A stretch of DNA of 14,741 nucleotides, taken from Kaiparowitsia sp041742695. Its GTDB lineage: Bacteria; Cyanobacteriota; Cyanobacteriia; Elainellales; Elainellaceae. Below the pieces are notes generated by a model. The model had not been told where the DNA came from, searched no databases, and saw only the letters and a program-made list of their open reading frames with translations. Shown here piece after piece: positions 7,108-14,176 of this stretch; the stretch's first letter is position 1; every line of letters begins with the position of its first letter. The stretch covers positions 1-14,741 of the forward strand of contig JBGTOF010000189.1 of NCBI GenBank assembly GCA_041742695.1, given 5' to 3'. Both the position numbers and the translations under genes were made by a program.

Positions 7108-8766
7108 TCACCCCAACAGACTGAGCTGAATAAAGGCATCTTCTTCTGCATTTGCCTTGGCCTTGCTCTTGCGGCGGCCTTTGGGCTTGTGGGGGCGAAT
7201 GTCTACATGGGCTACAAACCAGGTTCGCAGCGCTTGTGCCTGCTCCAAATCTAGCGCCTCAAGGTTGAGCGCAGTGGGGTATAGATCGGGCGTTGGGGTC
7301 TGCGCCCAGCTCACCTCGCTATCGAACCAATCTGCGGCTAGGGGCAGCACCGACTCTGGCAGCCGCGCTAAGTAGGGCAATACGTTGTCTTGGTTCAGAA
7401 ACTTCTGACGCTGCTGCTCCAACTGCTTCACCCGACGTTGACGGGCTTTTTTATAGTCCAAAACGGGCGGCGGATAGTCGCTCAGACGCGGCGGTTTGCC
7501 CAATTGTGCTGGCGGTAGATGCGCAACTTCTGGCACCCACTGCTTGATAAACAGACCCTCTGGATCGCAGCGATCAACTGCGACCTGCTCTGGGTTATAG
7601 ATGCGCGTCCAGGTTTTATCCACACAGTGGGTCACACCGGCCTGCATGGCCCACTGGTAATGGTCAATGGGGCAGTCTCCGTCGATGAGGTGCCGCATGA
7701 AGTGCAGCGCCCCAAAGCGCCAGTCCATGCCCGCTAAATTGGTCAGAAAACTAGAGTACAACGCGCGGACGCGGAAGTTGAGCTGCTTCCAGCCGCCAGT
7801 GGCGTCTAAACACCGCGCCGCCGCATCCACAATGGGAAAGCCTGTTTGCCCCTCTCGCCATGCATCATAGAGGCCTTGGTCGAAGGCCCAGCCATCCTCA
7901 TCAAAGATGCTGTAGAGCGATCGCACCTCCAACTGCGGCAAATAGCGAAACCGCTGGGCAAAGCCGCTCCCCCATCGCAGGCGAGCGATCAACTGCTGGC
8001 GACTGCGCTCAGCCCGGGTGTCAGGGCACTCCCACTGTTGCGCTGTTTGCACACATTCCCGCACTGAGATCGCCCCAAACTTGATGTGAGGGCTGAGCCC
8101 CGTCGTAGCTTCTGCACCTGGATAGGAGAGCTGCCAATAATAGCGCGTAATTTTTTCGTCATAAAACTCGCGTAGCATTTGCCGCGCGGGTTCCGTGCCA
8201 CCGGGGGGAATTTCCTTGTCGTCTGGCTCTAGCCCTAAATCTTGCAACGTGGGGATGGGTAAACCGGTCACGCCTTCTGGCAGCTCAACCCGGCTAGGCG
8301 CAGGGATTTGCGGGGAAAGCATGTGCAGATACCACAGATCTCGATAGCGCGGATACGGGATCAAGTCAGGCGTAGTCCCCGCTGGTTCAAACCAGCGAAT
8401 TTTCATCTGCGCTTGGTTCAACGCCCGATTGAGCCGTGCATCTCGCACCCGGCCATAAATCCGCTCAAAGTCAATATGGGCGTAAATGCCGTCGGCTTGG
8501 GTGTCGCGCACCAGCTGCGGCAGCACCTGCACCGGGTCACCATAGCGAATGATTAACTGACCGGAGCGATCGCGCAAATCTTGATCTAGCGACTGCAAGC
8601 ACTCCAGCATAAACCCGACCCGTGCGACTGCTGTTTCGGGATGGGTCAGCAGGGCTCGGTCAAAAATAAAAACGGGAATCACTGCACCCCGCATCGCCGC
8701 ACGATATAGCGGCGCATGGTCAAACACGCGCAAATCTCGCCGAAACCAGACGATAGTGCGATTCAT
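7108..8766 (-). CDS. Photolyase/cryptochrome-family flavoprotein
   Basis: The 552-residue product has the N-terminal antenna (Rossmann) domain beginning TIVWFRRDLRVFDH and the C-terminal FAD-binding domain with TGLSPHIKFGAIS, TGFPIVDAA and a late region around FIKQWVPEV. Aligned by eye to E. coli photolyase, the electron-transfer Trp triad is kept: W293, W349 and W372 for W306, W359 and W382. The residue matching Asn378, next to flavin N5, is Asp368. The usual TGWMHNR segment is changed to a longer TGGWKQLNFRVR. About 120 residues follow the FAD core, ending in a Lys-rich stretch. The family repairs UV lesions with blue light or senses light. I cannot say which this one does, and it is not a textbook CPD photolyase. 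No strong Shine-Dalgarno is seen before the ATG at 8766. Confidence 0.93.
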   Translation of the reverse strand: MNRTIVWFRRDLRVFDHAPLYRAAMRGAVIPVFIFDRALLTHPETAVARVGFMLECLQSLDQDLRDRSGQLIIRYGDPVQVLPQLVRDTQADGIYAHIDFERIYGRVRDARLNRALNQAQMKIRWFEPAGTTPDLIPYPRYRDLWYLHMLSPQIPAPSRVELPEGVTGLPIPTLQDLGLEPDDKEIPPGGTEPARQMLREFYDEKITRYYWQLSYPGAEATTGLSPHIKFGAISVRECVQTAQQWECPDTRAERSRQQLIARLRWGSGFAQRFRYLPQLEVRSLYSIFDEDGWAFDQGLYDAWREGQTGFPIVDAAARCLDATGGWKQLNFRVRALYSSFLTNLAGMDWRFGALHFMRHLIDGDCPIDHYQWAMQAGVTHCVDKTWTRIYNPEQVAVDRCDPEGLFIKQWVPEVAHLPPAQLGKPPRLSDYPPPVLDYKKARQRRVKQLEQQRQKFLNQDNVLPYLARLPESVLPLAADWFDSEVSWAQTPTPDLYPTALNLEALDLEQAQALRTWFVAHVDIRPHKPKGRRKSKAKANAEEDAFIQLSLLG

Positions 8767-8794
8767 AGCAGGGCCGGGGCAATGGGCTAAGGGA

Positions 8795-8826
8795 GGCTGC
8801 GCATTATTAATTAATGTAACGCAGCC
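8795..8826. terminator. Hairpin between the DUF4335 and photolyase-family genes
   Basis: GGCTGCG (8795-8801) pairs with CGCAGCC (8820-8826) around an AT-rich, itself self-complementary, loop. It is downstream of the DUF4335 stop in the - direction and just before the photolyase-family start, so it may end the first transcript or act in the leader of the next. Confidence 0.5.
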
Positions 8827-8845
8827 GCCAATTCTCGGCTCCTAA

Positions 8846-10363
8846 CTAATTCATCTCTTCTAAAAAGGTTTGCACCCGCCCATTCGGAGCCAGCACCACC
8901 CGAATCAGCGCAGGCTGACCGTTGGAGGTGGGCGACACAAACGACTCGCCCATCAGGGGCATTCCGGTTCGATCGATGTAGTTTCCGGCCACGATTCCTA
9001 ACGGCAACACCTGCTGCACGGTGCCGTCTGCATTGACCAACACGCGATATTCGATGGCCTGGTTAAGCGACTCGGGCGGCGTCCATCGCTCCTGGAAGTA
9101 TTGATTCGCTTCGTCAAGTTGAGAGATGCCTGTTGCGCGTCGAGTGGGAATCCCCGCTGGGTTTACGGCAGCAGTGCTCGTGCTGTCGCCAGAGGGAAGA
9201 ACGGTGCCGCTAGACCCGGCTTCGCCAGAGCGCAACAGCCCTGATTCCGGCAGTTGTGCGCCTTGGCTAGGCACTAGCACGCCTGGGTTTTGGGGCTGTT
9301 CTAACGGAGACGCCTGCATCGGCGCTCTGCCCATTGGCGTGGGTGCTACAGCAATAGATGCGCCTGCAGGGGGCGCGGCGGTAGCTCCCGTCGGATATTG
9401 AGGGGCTTGCGCTAAAGGTGCTGGGGCTCTTTGCGGCTGGAGTTGCGGTTGCGGCTGCGACTGCGGCACTGCACCGGGCTGGCCAAACGCCCCAGGCTGT
9501 GGCACCTGTGCAACGCCCCCGGGAGGCACTGGCGGCACAGCGTTGGGATTCGCCTGATCCGGGACGAGCAGGCTGCCATTAAGACCCTCCTCTTCAAACA
9601 GTTGATCAGTAGCCGGGGAGCCGGTTAAGGCTTCAGACGTAGCGTCTGCAGAGGTGCTGGCCTCGCGGGTGGCGACGGTAGCATTGGGGGTCTGAGTGAC
9701 ATCCATCACGAACTTGGTGATGCCGCCCGTTGCGCCCAGAGCCAGCACCAAAACTGCTGCCGTCTTCAGCCAACCTGTAGTAGGACTCGACCAGCGCGAT
9801 CGCCCCATCGCAGGCAAGGCAACGGCTTCTGCCGCATAGTCATCCAGCGCATTGGCTAGGTCAAACAGCTGAGTCGCGCTCAACCGCAATACCTCACCCG
9901 ACGCGGCGGTTGCCAATGGCCCCAAGTGCAAGTCGTGAGCCAATAGCCCCGCGGGTTTTAGGTAAATCGAGGTTGGCATGGCTAGCACAGTATTCGCCTC
10001 AGGTCGAGACGACAACGCTGCTGTTGTGTGTAGCAGTGTCTCGTGTAGTGGCAGAGGCGCGATTGGATGCCCATTGTCGGCAGGGTGCAGGTATTGCAAA
10101 GCCGGCTGCATTTGCTGGGCATCTGGTTCTAGCAACTGCTGCACATAGGTTCTTACTGCTTCGCTCAGCGCGTCTAATTGCAGGCGATCGCCCGACACCA
10201 TCACCTGCTGATGATCCGCCAGTTTGGGATCATCGAAACTCAGATCAAAGCGCACCTGCCGCAGCACCGTGCGATCTGTCCAGCTTGATAGCGCTGACCG
10301 AGCTGCTGCCACCTCAAGCGTGCAGGTGGGAGGAGTATATCGACGAAGGACAGAAGAGGTCAT
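8846..10363 (-). CDS. DUF4335-domain membrane protein
   Basis: The 505-residue product begins MTSSVLRRYTPPTCTLEV, the characteristic opening of cyanobacterial DUF4335 proteins, so the ATG at 10363 is preferred to the upstream TTG at 10435. The N-terminal domain (about 1-185) is cytoplasmic by inference. A membrane helix follows (about 197-220), then a Pro/Gln-rich linker (about 220-410). The C-terminal domain (about 415-505) contains AIEYRVLVNADGTVQQVLPLG and a second strand-rich repeat IRVVLAPNGRVQTF, a layout reminiscent of TonB C-terminal-like modules, though that is only an impression. It lies 156 bp downstream of the DUF3038 gene on the same strand; these two families are commonly neighbours in cyanobacteria, which suggests a shared role. 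Function is unknown. Confidence 0.9.
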   Translation of the reverse strand: MTSSVLRRYTPPTCTLEVAAARSALSSWTDRTVLRQVRFDLSFDDPKLADHQQVMVSGDRLQLDALSEAVRTYVQQLLEPDAQQMQPALQYLHPADNGHPIAPLPLHETLLHTTAALSSRPEANTVLAMPTSIYLKPAGLLAHDLHLGPLATAASGEVLRLSATQLFDLANALDDYAAEAVALPAMGRSRWSSPTTGWLKTAAVLVLALGATGGITKFVMDVTQTPNATVATREASTSADATSEALTGSPATDQLFEEEGLNGSLLVPDQANPNAVPPVPPGGVAQVPQPGAFGQPGAVPQSQPQPQLQPQRAPAPLAQAPQYPTGATAAPPAGASIAVAPTPMGRAPMQASPLEQPQNPGVLVPSQGAQLPESGLLRSGEAGSSGTVLPSGDSTSTAAVNPAGIPTRRATGISQLDEANQYFQERWTPPESLNQAIEYRVLVNADGTVQQVLPLGIVAGNYIDRTGMPLMGESFVSPTSNGQPALIRVVLAPNGRVQTFLEEMN

Positions 10364-10430
10364 GAGCAATCTAGGGAAACGGTAAATACGTGCAACGGAA
10401 ACGGGTACGGACGACCTTGCGGGCAATTCC

Positions 10431-10467
10431 AGCACAGATCAACGAAGCAGATCTTAACGAGCAGATC
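10431..10467. repeat. Three spaced copies of CAGATC between DUF3038 and DUF4335 genes
   Basis: CAGATC occurs at 10435-10440, 10448-10453 and 10462-10467 (spacing 13 and 14 bases), the last two preceded by AACGA or a near match. It lies in the 156-bp intergenic gap and could be an operator or a decayed duplication. Confidence 0.4.
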
Positions 10468-10519
10468 CTGTGCCGTTTATCGCGTCTGCAAGCACAGTGT
10501 ATTAAAACAGACGATATAT

Positions 10520-11104
10520 CTATCGGGCTCGATCGAGCAGCGCTAACCACAGACGACGAGAGCCATGAGGCACGCTATAAAACAACAGGTCAATCAGCAA
10601 CTTAAGCGCGAGCTGGGTCAGTTGTTCAGGCTTAGCCAACTCTGTTTCATCCATCCGCTCTTCGTAGGTGTTGGTAAAGTTGTCGAGATAGTCACCCAGC
10701 AGCGCCGCCTCATGAGGGGCGCGGCCTTGCTCCGTCAACTGTTCCAACAGCGCCACGGCTCGGCGAATGAGCTCTTGATGCTGCTTCGCCAAATGACACA
10801 CGATTAAGACGAGCGATCGCGCCTCCTCTACATCCATGCGTTTGCGCCCCTGCCCCTTGCGTAACGGACTCGACTGCCTTAGCCGCCATAGGGCCACCCG
10901 ATCCGCCACCACCTCGGTCAGGTTTAGATCTTCTGCCGCCCGCAACATCGCATCTGAACCCAATCCCACCAGAGCTTCTAGCGCCAGCAACACCAAATCT
11001 AGATGCGCCTTAATGTTGTCGAGCTGAGCCGCATCGAGCTGATGAGCTAAGGGCAAGTCATCTCGATGCGGCTGTGATACAGGGTGATTGGCAGTCGAAG
11101 GCAT
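10520..11104 (-). CDS. DUF3038-domain protein
   Basis: The 194-residue, mostly helical soluble product matches the cyanobacterium-restricted DUF3038 family as I know it: QLDNIKAHLDLVLLALEAL near 27-45, DRVALWRLRQSSPLR near 68-82, then SLVLIVCHLAKQHQELIRRAV and LLGDYLDNFTNTYEERM, ending LLFYSVPHGSRRLWLALLD. It has no signal peptide or membrane helix. The N-terminal 20 residues are variable. It is the upstream partner of the DUF4335 gene; the 156-bp gap contains a short repeat and could hold a second promoter. No strong Shine-Dalgarno is visible before the ATG at 11104. Function is unknown; a cytoplasmic partner of the DUF4335 membrane protein is a reasonable inference from the conserved pairing. 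Confidence 0.92.
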   Translation of the reverse strand: MPSTANHPVSQPHRDDLPLAHQLDAAQLDNIKAHLDLVLLALEALVGLGSDAMLRAAEDLNLTEVVADRVALWRLRQSSPLRKGQGRKRMDVEEARSLVLIVCHLAKQHQELIRRAVALLEQLTEQGRAPHEAALLGDYLDNFTNTYEERMDETELAKPEQLTQLALKLLIDLLFYSVPHGSRRLWLALLDRAR

Positions 11105-11927
11105 AACTCTAGACTAAGGGGGAACGAGGGAAACGCAACGCTGGTTACAGCTCTTGAAACACAATACGGCAAGTCTATCCAATGAACTCGTGAACAGTGG
11201 CACCTGGCAGAACTGACCACTCCCACCGCCCTCACACTAGACCCATTGCCACGATTGAGTGGGTTAAAAACCCCTACTCTTATGGAACCCTTGTTAAGCA
11301 AAGGTCGCGTAAAAAGATAAACGCCACCCGGGCTTTAAGTGCTTTATCCACTGCCGCGACAAGCGACCACGACGCCATCCTAGCGAAGAATAGTTGCATT
11401 TCTCTACCCCTTGTCCTTACGATTTCTTTATAACTACGTGAAGCAACGTAGAATCTATTCGAGCTATGGGGGTTTTGCGAACCCAATCCCGTAAAACAAA
11501 AGAGACAAATTTCACAAACGTTTAGAAATATATAGAAAAGCGGGGCAATGCTCACGCTTGCATCCAGGATTGAGACTTCTCCTCAACCAATTACAAACCT
11601 GTTAGTGAGGTTCGGCAACAGTGGCGTCGTCGCGGTTACTCAGACCTTTTAAGACTGGAGATTGAGGGAGATCGATTAAATCATGACAGCAAGAATGTAG
11701 CGATATTGGATTTTGTCTTTTACTAAGGGCATTTGCAACAGGATCAAATCTAAATCCATAACCTAGAGTGATATTTTTGTGGAAATGTTGTTGGAAATTG
11801 GTTACGGTTTCGCCTGCAGTCAGAACAAGTGAGGCCAGAGTGAATTGGTAGCCAGAATTAAGCACAGAACGTTTAGGTCGGGACTGTTCGCCTAGCGGGC
11901 ATCGTCAAACTCTGGCTCTAGATTTTG
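11105..11927. other. Gene-poor, AT-richer spacer between divergent units
   Basis: Between the DUF3038 start and the cNMP-fold gene there is about 1 kb with no well-supported gene. The stretch around 11240-11600 is poorer in GC than its neighbours and lacks HIP1 sites. It holds a hairpin (GGGTT/AACCC, 11261-11273), a weak - strand open frame (11602-11865), and presumably the divergent promoters. No tRNA-like folds or T-loop motifs were seen. Confidence 0.5.
11602..11865 (-). CDS. Doubtful open frame of 87 codons
   Basis: The product would be soluble, with a segment around ITLGYGFRFDPVANALSK and a C-terminus SNRDDATVAEPH. I do not recognise it. There is no strong ribosome binding site, and it sits in a gene-poor stretch, so it could be chance or the relic of a larger gene. 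The ordered, non-repetitive amino-acid composition is the only reason to list it. Confidence 0.25.
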   Translation of the reverse strand: MLNSGYQFTLASLVLTAGETVTNFQQHFHKNITLGYGFRFDPVANALSKRQNPISLHSCCHDLIDLPQSPVLKGLSNRDDATVAEPH

Positions 11928-12134
11928 ATGGCTCAGGCTGCCGATTCGGGTGTATCGATTGATTCCAATTATTGGCTCAATGTTAGCTCAATGTTGAGCG
12001 GGCAAGTGGAATTAACGCTTGCAAATAGTTTGTCGCATGCTGGTTCAACAGGATGCTTGCTCAACGCAGCAACACACCACAGCAGCGGTTTAGATGTCAC
12101 CAGATTCTTTATTATTTCGGACACGGCGCAATGA
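11928..12134 (+). CDS. Doubtful small open frame overlapping the next start (ATGA)
   Basis: A 68-codon frame from the ATG at 11928 ends with TGA at 12132-12134, which overlaps the ATG of the next gene at 12131 in the ATGA manner typical of translational coupling. The predicted product is soluble, Ser-rich and unrecognised, and has no clear Shine-Dalgarno. The overlap may be coincidence. The same bases contain a tandem repeat and a palindrome, which fits a regulatory leader at least as well as a gene. Confidence 0.25.
   Translation: MAQAADSGVSIDSNYWLNVSSMLSGQVELTLANSLSHAGSTGCLLNAATHHSSGLDVTRFFIISDTAQ
11975..11999. repeat. 11-bp tandem repeat with palindrome upstream of the cNMP-fold gene
   Basis: GCTCAATGTTA (11975-11985) is followed at once by GCTCAATGTTG (11986-11996). 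The second copy extends into a perfect palindrome, GCTCAATGTTGAGC (11986-11999). It lies about 130 bp before the ATG at 12131, a sensible distance for an operator, but no known regulator motif is recognised. Confidence 0.55.
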
Positions 12135-12709
12135 AAAAGGTGTTATTTCTATTGGGCGAGTTAACCGATCAAGATGTGGATTGGTTGGTTCAGGCGGGCA
12201 AGAAAGAGCAGGTTCCCGAAGGAAGTGTGTTAATTCACGAAGGGCAGCCTGTTGATACTGTGTATGTGCTGCTAGATGGGGCATTGGTTGTGTCTATCTC
12301 AGCGTTGCAAGGGCGACAAATCGCTCGGTTATCCAGTGGTGATGTGGTGGGTGAGATGTCGTTTATTGACTCACGCCCGCCCTCGGCTACGGTACAAACC
12401 CTAGAGCCCTCTACGGTGCTGGCCATTGAGCGATCGCACCTGTCTGAAAAACTTAAATATGACGAAGGCTTTGGCTGCCGCTTCTATCGGGCTTTGGCAA
12501 TCTTGCTGTCTCATCGGCTGCGCGGCACGGTCAAATCGCTAGGTGAGCCAGAGCAGTTGCCCTCGCCGCCGTCACCTGCATCTACTGCCACCCCACCTGA
12601 CCTGCCGACCGCTCAAAAACTTCCTATCGTGGACGATAGAGCTGAAACGCTAGCTCTGGCACAACAGCGGTTTGAGCGGCTGCTGAACCAACTGGATACC
12701 GTATCGTGA
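12131..12709 (+). CDS. Cyclic-nucleotide-binding-fold protein without a DNA-binding domain
   Basis: The 192-residue product has a cNMP-binding beta-roll (about 22-105: VPEGSVLIHEGQPVDTVYVLLDG and GDVVGEMSFID), a helical segment after it (about 107-137), a Pro/Ser/Thr-rich linker (139-160) and a C-terminal helix. There is no helix-turn-helix, so it is not a Crp/Fnr-type regulator in itself. In the phosphate-binding cassette Glu75 is kept, but the Arg that normally contacts the cyclic phosphate is Pro84 (SRPPSATV). It probably does not bind cAMP in the usual way. The ATG at 12131 is chosen because the fold starts at once after it; the upstream frame from 12053 adds unrelated residues. It faces the ccmK3-ccmK4 operon across a hairpin; a functional link is not shown. 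Confidence 0.9.
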   Translation: MKKVLFLLGELTDQDVDWLVQAGKKEQVPEGSVLIHEGQPVDTVYVLLDGALVVSISALQGRQIARLSSGDVVGEMSFIDSRPPSATVQTLEPSTVLAIERSHLSEKLKYDEGFGCRFYRALAILLSHRLRGTVKSLGEPEQLPSPPSPASTATPPDLPTAQKLPIVDDRAETLALAQQRFERLLNQLDTVS

Positions 12710-12747
12710 GCGCTCGCCCCTAACCGCGTCAGCATTACACCGAAACA

Positions 12748-12793
12748 AAGGGGAGGATGAACAGCCATGATGCAGGCTTTTCATCCTCCCCTT
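12748..12793. terminator. Terminator between the cNMP-fold gene and ccmK4
   Basis: A perfect 13-bp GC-rich stem (12748-12760 with 12781-12793) encloses a 20-nt loop that can pair further (AGCC with GGCT). On the - strand the stem is followed by a T-rich tail (TTTGTTT including its foot), so it best fits as the terminator of the ccmK operon, while also ending the + strand gene. Confidence 0.8.
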
Positions 12794-12893
12794 CATCGCC
12801 TTTAATTGATGCTTCGCGTCATGTGCCCACAGGTCTTGAGCTAAAACTTGAGTTCATAGAGCGATCGCCATCGACTCCGTCGAGATTAATGCC

Positions 12894-13232
12894 CTACGCG
12901 CCACGCAAAAACGCGCCATCTAGCGATTGGTGAAACTGCTGCACGTTTTCTCCAACCTCAATCGGCAGCACTACTTCCACGTTTTCATGCGGACGCGGAA
13001 TAATCACCCAGGTTTCTAATGCGCCGCCCGGCGTGTTTTGTGCCGCCTCAATGCCAGCATCCATTGCCGTCTTCACTTCAGATACGTCGCCCCGAATCAT
13101 AATGGTAAAGCGAGCGCTTCCGGCGCGGATATAACCCACTAGCGTGACTCGACCCGCTTTCACCATGGCATCCGACGCTGCTAGCACAGCCGGAAACCCC
13201 TTTGTTTCTAACGCTCCAACCGCAATTGGCAT
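12894..13232 (-). CDS. ccmK4: Carboxysome shell protein CcmK4
   Basis: This BMC-domain protein forms hexameric tiles of the beta-carboxysome shell, whose central pores pass small metabolites such as bicarbonate and sugar phosphates. The product has 112 residues, the CcmK4 length. It reads MPIAVGALETKGFPAVLAA, then YIRAGSARFT with the CcmK4-type pore loop RAGSAR (36-41), and PRPHENVEVVLP before a C-terminal helix and short tail. A good Shine-Dalgarno (AGGAGA, 5 nt before the ATG) precedes it. It lies 201 bp downstream of ccmK3, the usual order of this satellite locus, which in many beta-cyanobacteria is away from the main ccmKLMN operon. CcmK3 and CcmK4 are reported to form mixed hexamers. Confidence 0.93.
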   Translation of the reverse strand: MPIAVGALETKGFPAVLAASDAMVKAGRVTLVGYIRAGSARFTIMIRGDVSEVKTAMDAGIEAAQNTPGGALETWVIIPRPHENVEVVLPIEVGENVQQFHQSLDGAFLRGA

Positions 13233-13392
13233 TGTTCTCTCCTAAATAAACCCCTGAGCCAGGGGCAATGTTGATGACTCGTTTCGGCTCCCTGCACGCT
13301 GTCGGCCAAATCGCTATCCAACCCGCCTATCTATCTTGAGCATGAAAGATTTTGGAACAGGTCTGTTGCACGGGGATAAGGCGCTGCAACGG

Positions 13393-13412
13393 ATGCCAGG
13401 CTTAGCTGGCAT
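13393..13412. promoter_or_regulatory. Small hairpin between ccmK3 and ccmK4
   Basis: ATGCCAG (13393-13399) pairs with CTGGCAT (13406-13412) around a 6-nt loop, about 20 bases after the ccmK3 stop in the - direction. GATAA and TTATC lie outside it and could lengthen the structure imperfectly. It may lower read-through into ccmK4 or protect the ccmK3 end, setting the ratio of the two shell proteins; this is inference. Confidence 0.4.
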
Positions 13413-13433
13413 AGCGGCTTTATCAAGCCTGGG

Positions 13434-13739
13434 TTACATAAATCGTTCCACCTCGGGCGTGTATTGAATTGGCAATGTGGCTTCTAGGTTTTCAGGCGGA
13501 TTCGGAATAATCCAGTAGTCTACCAGTTCTGCCCCAAACACCTTGCCGACTGCTTCGATGCCCGCTTCAACAGCAGGCCGAACTTCAGAGGTGCTGCCGC
13601 GCACCGCCACCAAAAATTCACCCCGTTCTGCTAGACCAAAATAGACCAGAGTCACTCGACCCGATTTCACCATTGCATCGGCAGCGGCTAGAACACCAGG
13701 AAACCCCAAGGTTTGAATCACACCAACTGCTGCTGGCAT
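13434..13739 (-). CDS. ccmK3: Carboxysome shell protein CcmK3
   Basis: This BMC-domain shell protein of 101 residues follows the CcmK3 pattern: MPAAVGVIQTLGFPGVLAAADAM, then LVYFGLAERGEF in place of the canonical pore loop, and IPNPPENLEATLPIQYTPEVERF. Unlike CcmK2 or CcmK4, it lacks the GS-containing pore loop and has Glu38, Arg39 and Glu41 there instead. CcmK3 of other species does not form homohexamers but joins CcmK4 hexamers, so this copy probably tunes shell permeability. It is first in the - strand operon. GGAGAG lies about 8 nt before the ATG at 13739. Confidence 0.93.
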   Translation of the reverse strand: MPAAVGVIQTLGFPGVLAAADAMVKSGRVTLVYFGLAERGEFLVAVRGSTSEVRPAVEAGIEAVGKVFGAELVDYWIIPNPPENLEATLPIQYTPEVERFM

Positions 13740-14176
13740 ACTATTACTCTCCGATGGGCGCGTGTCGTTGTGTGGATAATATCTTAAACCTGTGGGCGAG
13801 GATGGAGCAAAGGCTTCGCGTCTGCTCTATCAATCCCAACAATAGCTTTGAAACACCACCCTTGTTCTAAACATTGCGGCAAATGCACCACAATGATGAG
13901 CAAGGGGCGCGATCGCCGCATCCGCATCGTGTCTGTTGCACTACCGCATTGACATTATTCTATGAACAAGTGGGGAGATTCAGCGAATATAACTTTGAAA
14001 AGTGATTGAAAAGCAATAGTTATACATGGTCGGTAGTCGTTTGGTAGCATTCTTAATCTCGCGTTGCGATAACAGGACGCCTAATCTGGGAATCTCGGGT
14101 AAACCCATGCGGGACAAAGGTTTTACTCCAAAGCACCACTCCATGGATAGAACGCAAGTTAGCAGGGTATAACGGG
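13740..14176. other. Divergent spacer between ccmK3 and the DUF1818 gene
   Basis: The 437-bp gap has no supported gene. It must hold the ccmK operon promoter and the DUF1818 promoter. One HIP1 palindrome is present near 13910. A 7-bp inverted pair TATAACT/AGTTATA (13988-13994 and 14018-14024) is the only symmetric element I noticed. No confident -35/-10 pair was found. Confidence 0.5.

Noticed and set aside
9910..10365. A 151-codon + strand frame antisense to the DUF4335 gene
   Set aside because: It is one of several long antisense frames expected in GC-rich coding DNA. The - strand frame has clear family features and this one has none.
10364..10435. An earlier TTG start for the DUF4335 protein
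   Set aside because: The family's characteristic RRYTPPTCTLE opening follows closely after the ATG at 10363, so the upstream residues are not needed.
12053..12130. An N-terminal extension of the cNMP-fold protein from an earlier ATG
   Set aside because: The added residues do not fit the fold, and the domain starts directly after the ATG at 12131.
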